Part shown: one piece after another, positions 49,514 through 56,949 of the stretch | How positions within the stretch are numbered: position 1 is the stretch's first letter | How the letters are laid out: every line of letters begins with the position of its first letter | DNA from: DAOQVR01 sp035341665 | GTDB taxonomy: Bacteria; Chloroflexota; Anaerolineae; JAAYZQ01 | Length of the DNA: 64,000 bases | Direction: 5' to 3' | Assembly (NCBI GenBank): GCA_035341665.1 | Contig: DAOQVR010000017.1 | Location: 21,275 to 85,274, forward strand | Position numbers and translations under genes: made by a program | The notes under the pieces: model-generated | The model's input: only the letters and a program-made list of their open reading frames with translations | Told to the model about the DNA's origin: nothing | The model's database searches: none

Positions 49514-50305
49514 ATGAAGACGGCCCTGATCGCATTGGGAGTGATCGTTCTGGCGTTGGCCCTTGTGGCCGGGGGGATGCTGCTCGGCGGCACCTTCCTG
49601 CGAGGCCGTGCTGCCTCGCCCGCGGCATGCCCGCTGGCCGCAGGAGGGCTTCCGGACGGCCCCGGCTGGGGATTTCGGGGAAACCAGGCCGGCGCATTCT
49701 GCGGAGGCGGGCTGCTCGGCCGGGGGATGATGGGCGGCCGCTACCAGGGAATGCCCTGCGCTGGGTCCTACGCCCCGCCCCGGTCGGGAGACGTCCTCTC
49801 CCTGGAGGAGGCCGGCGCAGCGGCCGAGGGCTACCTGGATCGCGCAGGCTACACCGGCCTCGAGATCGAGGAGGTCATGGAGTTTCAGTACAACCACTAC
49901 GTGCTCGTCCGCGAGTCGGACACCGGCATCGGTGCCATGGAGCTGCTGGTCGACCCCTCCACGGGAGTAGTCTCGCAGGAGATGGGACCCAACAGGATGT
50001 GGAACGCCAAGTACGGAATGATGGGCCAGGGCGGCCGCCGTGGCATGATGCGCGGCTACTCCGCGTCGGGCGAGATGACCCTATCGGCCGAGCAGGCCGG
50101 TGAGTCTGCCCAGCGTTGGCTGGACGAGAACCTGCCGGGGCGCACGGCCGGAGAGGCCGATGCCTTCTACGGCTACTATACCTTCCACTTTCTGAAGGAT
50201 GGAGCGATCGACGGCATGCTGAGCGTGCACGGCAGCAGTGGCGATGTCTGGTACCACAGCTGGCACGGCGCGTTCGTCCGCATGGCCGAAGAGACCGGCC
50301 TGTAG
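49514..50305 (+). CDS. Membrane-anchored protein with two PepSY-like units and Met/Gly-rich linker
   Basis: A 263-residue protein with an N-terminal membrane helix (about 4-28). A Gly/Met/Cys-rich linker (GGGLLGRGMMGG; CGGG, PCAGS) is followed by two similar PepSY-like alpha/beta units: LSLEEAGAAAEGYLDRAGY ... VLVRESDTGIGAMELLVDPSTG, and LSAEQAGESAQRWLDENL ... DAFYGYYTFHFLKDGAIDGMLSVHGSSGDV. Between them is another Met-rich stretch (GMMGQGGRRGMMRG). Met-rich linkers can bind copper or similar ions, but that is speculation. AAAGGAG lies upstream of ATG 49514. Function unknown; divergent from a two-component pair. Confidence 0.8.
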   Translation: MKTALIALGVIVLALALVAGGMLLGGTFLRGRAASPAACPLAAGGLPDGPGWGFRGNQAGAFCGGGLLGRGMMGGRYQGMPCAGSYAPPRSGDVLSLEEAGAAAEGYLDRAGYTGLEIEEVMEFQYNHYVLVRESDTGIGAMELLVDPSTGVVSQEMGPNRMWNAKYGMMGQGGRRGMMRGYSASGEMTLSAEQAGESAQRWLDENLPGRTAGEADAFYGYYTFHFLKDGAIDGMLSVHGSSGDVWYHSWHGAFVRMAEETGL

Positions 50306-50352
50306 CAGCGCCGCATTCGGCGCACCTGCGTTGGCTGGCAGAGCGGCGGAGT

Positions 50353-50483
50353 GGGGCTGTTCAGCAACTGTCATTCCGAGGGAGCGCAGCGACCGAGGAA
50401 TCTCTGATTTCGCCTGACACGCAGCGAAATCACGTGCAACGCCGCGCTCAGTATGGCAGGTCCCGTGCTTTCTGGACAGCCCC
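50353..50483 (+). repeat. Dispersed ~130-bp element with terminal inverted repeats, copy 3
   Basis: Begins GGGGCTGTTC and ends GGACAGCCCC. Interior shares GTCATTCCGAGGGAGCG and GTATGGCAGGTCCCGTGC with copies 1 and 2. Again it lies between two convergent genes. Confidence 0.87.
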
Positions 50484-50497
50484 GCTCCGCCCTCTTG

Positions 50498-51265
50498 TCA
50501 CCCGCCTGCCCGCTGCATGATCCAGCGGTAGCTCTGCTCCCAGACCGCTTCCCTCTCGCCGTCGGCCAGCAGGTTGTGCCCCGACTCTTTGAGCCAAACG
50601 AGGGTCTTGTCCCGCGAAGCAACGCCATCGTACACCGCCTGGGCCGCCGTGGGCTTCAGCGTTGCATCTCGTCGCCCCTGGAATAGGAGGATCGGCTGCC
50701 GGATCGTGGGCAGGGCCTTCCGTACCCGCCGCTGCAGGAGGTACACCTCGGCCGCTCCCCACAGCGGCGTTCTGTCGTAGCACCAGACGCGCTGCCTCGC
50801 CGCCGCATCGCACAGGTCGGTGTCGCCCTCCGGCTCGCCCGGCCGGTACTTCAGCACATGCCGCAGCACCACCGACAGCGGCATGAGCCGGTTCTGGACC
50901 TGCACGGCGGGCGCCATCAGGACCAGGCCGGAGATCTCTGCGTGGCACGCGCCCAGCCACAGCGCCAGCAGCGAGCCGAGCGACAGCCCTCCCACAAAAA
51001 CCGCCTCGCACCGCCCCTGGAGCTCATGCAGCGCCGCCTCGACCGCCGCCGCCCATGCCCGCCATCCGATGCGCGTCAGGTCCTCGGCCGAAGTGCCGTG
51101 CCCCGGAAGCAGCGGGCACCGCACGCTCAAGCCGCGTGCGGCCAGGTACTCCCCCATCGGTCGCGTCTCGGCCACGGCGCCTGTAAACCCGTGAATCAGC
51201 AGCGCGCCCACTTGCCCGCTGTCTGCTGAATAAGGCCCCGGGTCAAGGCCGGCCGGCTGCGGCAT
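50498..51265 (-). CDS. Alpha/beta hydrolase, carboxylesterase type
   Basis: 255 residues: LLIHGFTGA, nucleophile elbow GLSLGS (instead of GHSMGG), acid in LFQGRRDATLKP and catalytic His in KESGHNLL. It is a paralogue of the 41.7-kb hydrolase by layout. It begins 43 bases after the PAS kinase and may be the last gene of that operon. Substrate unknown. Confidence 0.88.
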   Translation of the reverse strand: MPQPAGLDPGPYSADSGQVGALLIHGFTGAVAETRPMGEYLAARGLSVRCPLLPGHGTSAEDLTRIGWRAWAAAVEAALHELQGRCEAVFVGGLSLGSLLALWLGACHAEISGLVLMAPAVQVQNRLMPLSVVLRHVLKYRPGEPEGDTDLCDAAARQRVWCYDRTPLWGAAEVYLLQRRVRKALPTIRQPILLFQGRRDATLKPTAAQAVYDGVASRDKTLVWLKESGHNLLADGEREAVWEQSYRWIMQRAGG

Positions 51266-51308
51266 CGGCTTCTCTCCTTCGCCTCTCTTGGGGCAGATTC
51301 ACGGCTGC

Positions 51309-52457
51309 CTACGCCAGGGGCAGCCCAAAGCCAAAGGTGCTTCCCTGCCCAGGCCGGCTCCGCCAAAAGACGCGGCCGCCGTGCTGCTCCACGATCGCCC
51401 GCACGATGGGCAGCCCGAGTCCGTGGCCTGCAACGCCGCGCACACGGGCATCGTCGGACCGGAAGAACCTCTGGAAGAGGTGCGCCTGGTCCGCCTCCGC
51501 AATGCCCGGCCCTGTATCGCTGACCTCCACGATGGCTTCCTTCTCCTTCACCAGCAGCTCGACGGTCACGCACCCGCCGGCTGGAGTGAACTTGATCGCG
51601 TTGCTCAACAGGTTGCTCATCACCTGTCCCAGGCGTGCCCTGTCGGCCGCAACGATGGCCGGCACCTCCGTGATCGCGGCTTGCAGCTGCAGCCCACCTT
51701 CCTTCGCCAGGACCCGGAACCCCTCCACGGCCTGCGCCACCAGCGCGCTGAGATCCACCGGCTCCAGGACCAGCCCGGCCTCCCCCTGCTCGATCCTCTC
51801 CACGTCGAGCAGCGTGTCGATCAGGCTGGCCATCTGCCGGCTGCGCGCCAGCACGATGTCGAGGTACTCGGTAATCTCCGTGCCCAATCCCGACCCACCC
51901 AGCTGCAGAACCAGCTCCACATACCCCCGGATGATGGCCAGGGGAGAGCGCAGGTCGTGCGCGGCCATGCGCAAGAAATCCGACTTTTCCGCGTCGAGCC
52001 GGACAAGGCGGGCGTTGGCTGCTTCCAGCTTCCCCCGCAGCAGGCGGACCTCGTTTAGGTTCTGCATCAGCTGCTGGGCGAGGATGCCCCGCTCCGTGTC
52101 GTCGTGGACCAGCAGGACGAGGCCGCCCTCGATCTCCGGGTCGGCGATCCCCGTCAGAGAGAGGTACCTTGGGCTGTCATCCGAAATTGACCGGTTGACC
52201 AGCGGCATCTCGAAGGAGGCCGACTCGCCGCGCGCCACGGCCAAAAGCTCCTCTTCGCAGCCGATCAGCTCTGGGAAAACGTCCGTGACGGATTGGCCGC
52301 ACAGGCTGCCGCCTTGCGAGCCGGCCATGACACCTTGCCCAGGCGAGTGCGCCCGCACATGCAGGTCCGGGCCGGCATGCACGACGGTCACCCGGAGGTC
52401 GGCCAGGTTCTGTTCGGTCAGCCACTCCCCGGCGCGCGCCGCTGCCAATGCCGTCAC
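51309..52457 (-). CDS. Soluble PAS-type histidine kinase
   Basis: A 382-residue kinase without membrane helices. The N-terminal ~135 residues look like a PAS domain (DVFPELIGCEEEL ... RYLSLTGIADPEIEGGLVLLVHDDTER), then a short coiled coil, HisKA with His167 in MAAHDLRSPLAII, and HATPase with LSNAIKFTPAGG, VSDTGPGI and GHGLGLPIVRAIVEQHGG. GTG 52457 overlaps the GTPase stop (GTGA), so the kinase is coupled to the Ras-like GTPase. No response regulator follows; the OmpR-type regulator at 55.6 kb is the likely partner (inference). Confidence 0.93.
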   Translation of the reverse strand: MTALAAARAGEWLTEQNLADLRVTVVHAGPDLHVRAHSPGQGVMAGSQGGSLCGQSVTDVFPELIGCEEELLAVARGESASFEMPLVNRSISDDSPRYLSLTGIADPEIEGGLVLLVHDDTERGILAQQLMQNLNEVRLLRGKLEAANARLVRLDAEKSDFLRMAAHDLRSPLAIIRGYVELVLQLGGSGLGTEITEYLDIVLARSRQMASLIDTLLDVERIEQGEAGLVLEPVDLSALVAQAVEGFRVLAKEGGLQLQAAITEVPAIVAADRARLGQVMSNLLSNAIKFTPAGGCVTVELLVKEKEAIVEVSDTGPGIAEADQAHLFQRFFRSDDARVRGVAGHGLGLPIVRAIVEQHGGRVFWRSRPGQGSTFGFGLPLA

Positions 52458-52996
52458 TCCCCTTCGGGGCGCCCGACCAGGAGCATCCCGAGCCAACTCA
52501 GGAGGCTCTCAACGCTCTCTCCCGTCTTGGCGCTGGTCAAGAAGCAGGCCACTCCGGCCGAGTCCGCTGCCTGCGCGAGCGCTTCGTCGCCCACCTCGCG
52601 CTCTTCGACGAGGTCCACCTTGTTCGCGGCCAGGACCCACGGGGCGCCGGGATTGACGGCCTGGAACCCCTCGGCATAGTGCTTGGTTCCTTCCAGCGTC
52701 TCAGGCCGGGTGACATCGCACACGATCACCGCACCCGCGGAGCCGCGGTAATAGCTCGGAGACACCGGACCTATGGTGGGCCCACCGGCCAGATCCCACA
52801 GCATGAGGTTCAAGGTCACAGCGCCGTCCGGCCCCGGCAGATGCAGGACCTTTCGGTCGACCTTGACGCCGATGGTGCTCAGGTACCGCTCGTCGAAGCG
52901 GCCTTCCACGCTGCGGCGCACGAGGCTGGTCTTGCCTACCGCAAAGTCGCCCAGCAGGCAGACTTTCTTGGTCAGGCGTCGTTCGGCCCTGCCCAT
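52454..52996 (-). CDS. Ras/Rab-like small GTPase
   Basis: A 180-residue bacterial small GTPase: G1 GDFAVGKTS (16-24), switch I with STIGVKVDRK, G3 LWDLAGGP, G4 ANKVDL and G5 TSAKTGESV. It resembles Rab/MglA-like bacterial GTPases. ATG 52996 gives a normal N-terminus (LTKKVCLLGDFAVGKTS); the frame continues upstream only as a shadow of the sensor gene. It lies between the membrane sensor (15 bases upstream) and the kinase (overlap), so it probably relays the sensor's state to the kinase (inference). Confidence 0.93.
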   Translation of the reverse strand: MGRAERRLTKKVCLLGDFAVGKTSLVRRSVEGRFDERYLSTIGVKVDRKVLHLPGPDGAVTLNLMLWDLAGGPTIGPVSPSYYRGSAGAVIVCDVTRPETLEGTKHYAEGFQAVNPGAPWVLAANKVDLVEEREVGDEALAQAADSAGVACFLTSAKTGESVESLLSWLGMLLVGRPEGE

Positions 52997-53010
52997 CCCT
53001 TTCGCTCCGC

Positions 53011-54384
53011 CTACGGTCCCGGGGTAAGGATGGCCAGCGGAGGGGCTGCAAACAGGCCCACCCACTGGCCCGGAACCCAGCCCTGCACTGCGGATGCATC
53101 GCCCGGTGGGAAGCGGATCAGGTACCAGCTTCCGGAGATCGCCACAATCTCGACGGGCCGCCCATTCGTCACCGTGATTCCGGTGACAGGGCTGTTGTCT
53201 CTCGGCTCGGCACGCAGCCACACCGACCCGATCATGACCCCGACAAACGGGGTGCTGGTGGGCGTCGCGCTGGGCGAGGGCGTGGCACTCGGCACGGACG
53301 TGGGCGTGCTCGTCGGCACCTGCGTCGGGACCGACGTCGGGGTGGATGAGGGCATCTGGGTGGCCGTCGCCGTCAACGTGGGCACGGCAGTGACCGTGGG
53401 TGTGAGCGTGGCAGTCGGCGTCGGGGTCGGCCGCCCCCAGGTCAGCCTCCACGCACCAAAACAGGCCGTAGCCAGGCATAGCAGCAGGACGGCACTTGCC
53501 CCGGCTATGGCCAGCCACGGTGCCCGCGCCTGCCCCCTTTCCCTGGCCCCCGGCGACTCCTCGCCCAGCAGGGGTCTCAGGTGCGCCTCCACGCCCGCGA
53601 GCTCGCCAAGCTCGCCGTCGAATGACTCCAAAGGCTCCGCGTACGCCCGGTTCACGTCGCTCAGCGCGCTTCGCATCTGGTGGCGCAGGCCTTCCGGCGC
53701 AATCCCATCCACCACCACTGCCAGGTAGGCCCATGGTCCAGGCTCCAGCACGATTGAGAGGTTTCCGTACTGGATCTCGTCCAGGCCCCCGTCCCGCTGC
53801 TCCCCAAGGGTGTCCTGGGCAAAGTCGCGGATGGCGGTCAGCATGGCTCCGATCACGTCGCTGTCGGCCTCGCGGTCGGCGCTTTTTGAGAGGTGGCAGA
53901 GCAGAAGCCCGGAGGTCCGCTGGATCAGAAAGACGTCCTGGACGGAGAACGGAAGCGCCTCGCGGAGCACCAGCTCGGACTCGGGGATGCCCTGGACGCG
54001 TGCTCGGATCCGCTGTCCCACCCGTTTCAGGCTAAAGGTGCTGCGCAGCCCACGGTCCACTCGGTCGGCCAGCGCGCGCATCGCTTCGGCCACCGAGCGC
54101 TGGATCGCCTTGCCGATGACCGGGTACAGCGCATCGATGATGTCGTCCTGGGATTCCGCGATTTGGTGGCGGATGGCCTGGCCCAGAACCGGCGCCAACG
54201 CGGCCGCCATCTCTTCCTTCGACTCCTCTACCCGGCCGGCAGTCGCCTCTGCAATCACCGTCTGGACGGTGTCTGTCAGGTACTCCGGATCCTTGCGCAG
54301 CAGGATGTCGCGCAGCTCCTGGAGCCCGCCGTCTTCTGGCACGCGCGCCCCATCGCCGGACGCCATCTCCTCGCCTGCTGACAC
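53011..54384 (-). CDS. Membrane sensor: cytoplasmic helical/roadblock-like domain, one helix, SH3 domain
   Basis: 457 residues. Residues 20-130 are helical (LRDILLRKDPEYLTDTVQTV ... IIDALYPVIGKAIQRSVAEAMR), similar to the N-terminal region of some bacterial OmpA-type proteins encoded near small GTPases. Residues about 140-265 (VFLIQRTSGLLLCHLS ... SIVLEPGPWAYLAVVVDG) look like a roadblock/longin-type sensor fold. A membrane helix (about 292-312) is followed by a Thr/Pro/Ser repeat linker and a C-terminal bacterial SH3 domain (GSVWLRAEPRDNSPVTG ... WYLIRFPPGD ... GWVPGQWV). The SH3 end would face the envelope. GTG 54384 or ATG 54366 could start it. Roadblock domains bind small GTPases, which fits the next gene. 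Confidence 0.85.
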   Translation of the reverse strand: MSAGEEMASGDGARVPEDGGLQELRDILLRKDPEYLTDTVQTVIAEATAGRVEESKEEMAAALAPVLGQAIRHQIAESQDDIIDALYPVIGKAIQRSVAEAMRALADRVDRGLRSTFSLKRVGQRIRARVQGIPESELVLREALPFSVQDVFLIQRTSGLLLCHLSKSADREADSDVIGAMLTAIRDFAQDTLGEQRDGGLDEIQYGNLSIVLEPGPWAYLAVVVDGIAPEGLRHQMRSALSDVNRAYAEPLESFDGELGELAGVEAHLRPLLGEESPGARERGQARAPWLAIAGASAVLLLCLATACFGAWRLTWGRPTPTPTATLTPTVTAVPTLTATATQMPSSTPTSVPTQVPTSTPTSVPSATPSPSATPTSTPFVGVMIGSVWLRAEPRDNSPVTGITVTNGRPVEIVAISGSWYLIRFPPGDASAVQGWVPGQWVGLFAAPPLAILTPGP

Positions 54385-54424
54385 GTCTCTTGACCTGCCG
54401 TGTTGTCTCTGGAGGGACGTAGCC

Positions 54425-54943
54425 TTAGCGTGCCTGGCTCAGCTGCCCCAGCAGGTCGGTGATGCCGGCCTGTTCCTTGAGGCGCGTGCCCATCTCCACC
54501 AGCAGGTCGCCCAGGTGATCGCGGCTCGTCTTGTCGTCCTCCAGGGACGCTATCGCCTTGGCGAGCTCCTCGCGGTTCTGCTGGCTCAGCTTGCGCAGCT
54601 CGGCCGACCGGTCCCGGATCTGCCCGGCGAGGTCGCTGTTCTGCGCCTCCACCTTGGCCTCCAGTTGCTTGGTCGTCGCCGCAAAGCCGGCTTCCAGGCT
54701 CTCCAGGCGCTGCTGCGCCTCCTGCTGGATCTTGGCGGCTCGGGCGTCTTGATCGGTCCTCTGCCGGTCCAGCGCTGCCCTCAGGTCATCCAGCTCCTTG
54801 GAAACCTGCTCGAACTGAGCGGTCATGCGCCGAAACTGCTGCTCGTACTGGCGCATCTGCGGGCCCATGATAATGTCGCGGATGCGATCCACCTCAGGGA
54901 TCGGGTGCTCCTCCGTGATGCCCTCGGTATTTGCTTTCGCCAT
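54425..54943 (-). CDS. Coiled-coil protein, first gene of the GTPase operon
   Basis: A 172-residue, largely helical protein with strong heptad character from about residue 30 to 150 (RRMTAQFEQVSKELDDL; QQEAQQRLESLEAGF; LRKLSQQNREELAKA). No membrane segment or enzyme motif. ATG 54943 has GAGGAGGT eight bases upstream and a consensus promoter; a longer frame running upstream through the 50-bp repeat array encodes only repeat-derived peptides and is not real. Likely a structural or adaptor partner of the downstream sensor and GTPase (inference). Confidence 0.88.
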   Translation of the reverse strand: MAKANTEGITEEHPIPEVDRIRDIIMGPQMRQYEQQFRRMTAQFEQVSKELDDLRAALDRQRTDQDARAAKIQQEAQQRLESLEAGFAATTKQLEAKVEAQNSDLAGQIRDRSAELRKLSQQNREELAKAIASLEDDKTSRDHLGDLLVEMGTRLKEQAGITDLLGQLSQAR

Positions 54944-54994
54944 CGTTGACCTCCTCGTTTTCAGAAGAGCCGGGTAGGTTAACAACCAAGTACG

Positions 54995-55023
54995 ATTATA
55001 CTTCAACCCTCCTTTCCCTGCAA
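54995..55023 (-). promoter_or_regulatory. Promoter of the GTPase-kinase operon
   Basis: Minus strand TTGCAG (55023-55018), 17-base spacer, TATAAT (55000-54995). Transcription should start near 54988, with a 45-base leader ending in GAGGAGGT. Confidence 0.75.
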
Positions 55024-55150
55024 GCCCTCGCTCGACCTGGCATTGCCCCCGCACTCCTGGGTATCGCGGTGTTCCGGGCCGGTCCCTTCTCCCTCTGATG
55101 AGCGAAGGTCTCCGACCGTGCCCGCCCTCGGTGCGCTGCGCCTCGTCTCC

Positions 55151-55443
55151 GATGCGCGCCGGTCGTAGGGCGGGTTTCCATGCCCGCCTCTCCGCACTCG
55201 GATGCGCGCCGGTCGTAGGGCGGGTTTCCATACCCGCCTCTCCGCACTCGGATGCGCGCCGGCCGTAGGGCGGGTTTCCATACCCGCCTCTCCGCACTCC
55301 GATGCGCGCCGGCCGTAGGGCGGGTTTCCATACCCGCCTCTCCGCACTCGGATGCGTGCTGGCCGTAGGGCGGGTTTCCATACCCGCCTGCTCCGCACTC
55401 GGATGCGTGCCGGCCGTAGGGCGGGTTTCCATACCCGCCTGCT
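55151..55443. repeat. Six-copy tandem array, 50-bp period, of the GGCGGGT/ACCCGCC palindrome
   Basis: Units start at 55151, 55201, 55251, 55301, 55351 and 55402. Each has GATGCGYGCYGGYCGTAGG followed by the hairpin GGCGGGT-TTCCAT-ACCCGCC and a CTCTCCGCACTCG joint. The whole unit is conserved, including the part between hairpins. It fills the gap between the divergent GTPase operon and the OmpR-type regulator. The flanking parts, 55024-55150 and 55444-55581, hold nothing else I recognise. Confidence 0.93.
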
Positions 55444-55581
55444 CCCGCCCCGATCGAGCCCCGCATGCCTGCCCCCAGGGCAGTGCGCAGGTCGCACTTG
55501 CGCCCTGTGCCTTGTGCATTCTGCATCCGTCTCGGATGTGCGTCGCCCCCGGCGGGCGCCCACCCACACCCGCCTGCCTCC

Positions 55582-55610
55582 TTGGCAAATCCGCTGACTT
55601 GGGCTAGGAT
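55582..55610 (+). promoter_or_regulatory. Promoter of the OmpR-type regulator
   Basis: TTGGCA (55582-55587), 17-base spacer, TAGGAT (55605-55610). The start would be about 55617, six bases before ATG 55623, and no Shine-Dalgarno is seen, so the leader is very short or absent. CTTGGG (55598-55603) and CCCAAG (55615-55620) form a small inverted repeat over the start site. Confidence 0.55.
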
Positions 55611-55622
55611 GATACCCAAGCC

Positions 55623-56324
55623 ATGGATTACGTGACCCTGCTACTGGTCGACGACGACGCAGAGCTCCTGCGCATGCTTCAGCGCCGCCTGGAGCTCGAC
55701 GGCTACGACGTGATGACTGCCGCCGGAGGCCGTCTCGCCCTGGCGGCGCTCGACCGCAGACTCCCGGACCTCGCCGTCATCGATCTCCTGATGCCTGGCA
55801 TGGATGGCTTTGAGCTCGCCGAGCAGATTAAGAGGCGAGGCGACCTGCCCCTCATCTTCCTCACCAGCGTCGGCGATGCCAAGACCCGGATCGACGCAAT
55901 CCGCCACTATGCCGAGGACTATGTCCTCAAGCCCTTCGACTACGAGGAGCTCATCGCCCGCGTGCAGCGCATCCTTCGTCGAACGGTCGGCTCGAATCCG
56001 GTGTCAGACCCCCTCGTCGTCGTCGATGCCGGACTCACGCTCGATTTTGGGCGGGCCGAAGCCCACCGCCCGGCCGGGGTCGTCAAGCTCTCCGTCACCG
56101 AGGCCAAGCTGCTGTACCACCTGGTACACAACGCCGGACAGACCCTCCCGGTAGGCACCCTCGTGGCCAAGATCTGGGGCTATGCGGACGAGGCGGGGCC
56201 AGAGGCGCTGCGCGTGGCGATCTATCGCCTAAGGCGGAAGGTCGAGCCCGATCCGCGCCACCCCCAATACATCCTCACCGAGCGAGACGTCGGCTACCGT
56301 TTCGTCCAGTTCAGGCCGCGCTAG
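55623..56324 (+). CDS. OmpR/PhoB-type response regulator
   Basis: 233 residues: receiver with acidic residues 10-12, phospho-acceptor Asp54 in VIDLLMPGMDG, Lys103 in VLKPFDYEEL; then a winged-helix DNA-binding domain (KLSVTEAKLLYHLVHNAGQ; LRVAIYRLRRKVEPDP; ERDVGYRF). It is an orphan in its own transcript, divergent from the GTPase-kinase operon whose PAS kinase also lacks a partner, so the two are probably a pair (inference). Confidence 0.94.
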   Translation: MDYVTLLLVDDDAELLRMLQRRLELDGYDVMTAAGGRLALAALDRRLPDLAVIDLLMPGMDGFELAEQIKRRGDLPLIFLTSVGDAKTRIDAIRHYAEDYVLKPFDYEELIARVQRILRRTVGSNPVSDPLVVVDAGLTLDFGRAEAHRPAGVVKLSVTEAKLLYHLVHNAGQTLPVGTLVAKIWGYADEAGPEALRVAIYRLRRKVEPDPRHPQYILTERDVGYRFVQFRPR

Positions 56325-56334
56325 TACCCAAACC

Positions 56335-56431
56335 TCGCCGCCGCCAGCCGCCGTTCCGAACCGCCGCCAGCTGTCCTTCCGAGCCACCGCCAGCCTGTCA
56401 TTCCGAGCGACCGAAGGGAGCGAGGAATCTC
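56335..56431 (+). repeat. Degenerate partial copy of the dispersed element
   Basis: Three near-repeats of a CCGCCAGC...TTCCGAR unit (about 56339, 56363 and 56387) run into CTGTCATTCCGAGCGACC and GCGAGGAATCTC, matching the left half of the 130-bp element. The right half and its terminal repeat are missing. A weak TGG-TAGACT (56508-56516) before the next gene may be its -10. Confidence 0.6.
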
Positions 56432-56532
56432 GCCGCGTTCCTTAGCAGCAGCCTCGGGTTGCACCACGCGGCCGGTCCCTGCTGTAATTCGGTGCGTAAC
56501 TCCTGCGTGGTAGACTGCATCTTGGAGCGCAG

Positions 56533-56949
56533 ATGCAGATTTTGGACCTGCCTGGGGTCGATCCCCGGCACGCCGCCGGCCTCAAGAACGCGGGCATCTG
56601 GACCTGCCAGCAGCTGCTCCAGCTGGCCCGCTACCCCAATCGCCTGCCCGGCCTCGCCCAGGCCTCGGGGCTCTCGATGGGTGCCTTGCGGGACCTGGTC
56701 GACCGCGCCGAGTTGAGCCGGCTCCAGGGCGTCGGGCCGGCGCACCTCGGCTACCTGATCGCCGCCGGCATCGACACCCTCGCTGCCCTGGCGGCCCAGG
56801 AACCGGAGGCGCTCGGGCTCCGCCTGAGCCAGGTCACACCCCGCAGTCCCAACCTGGCGGTCGTCGAGGACTGGATCCTTCAGGCCCGCCGGCGGGCGCG
56901 CCAACCGGGGCAGGATGACCCTCCTGCCCCGGGCTTTGTCTCCTGCTAG
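56533..56949 (+). CDS. DUF4332 helix-hairpin-helix protein
   Basis: 138 residues with two helix-hairpin-helix-like units: LDLPGVDPRHAAGLKNAGIWTCQQLLQL and LQGVGPAHLGYLIAAGIDTLAALA. This matches DUF4332 proteins, small cytoplasmic proteins of unknown role, possibly nucleic-acid binding. The start has only a weak GGAG upstream. The stop overlaps the convergent thrS stop by four bases. Confidence 0.82.
   Translation: MQILDLPGVDPRHAAGLKNAGIWTCQQLLQLARYPNRLPGLAQASGLSMGALRDLVDRAELSRLQGVGPAHLGYLIAAGIDTLAALAAQEPEALGLRLSQVTPRSPNLAVVEDWILQARRRARQPGQDDPPAPGFVSC

Noticed and set aside
55151..55443. CRISPR-like array
   Set aside because: The stretches between the hairpins are as conserved as the hairpins themselves, so there are no variable spacers, and no cas genes are near.
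54944..55619. Upstream extension of the coiled-coil gene and other frames reading Arg/Gly/Tyr/Pro-rich repeats through the array
   Set aside because: They consist of translated 50-bp repeats; a promoter, Shine-Dalgarno and ATG at 54943 define the real start.
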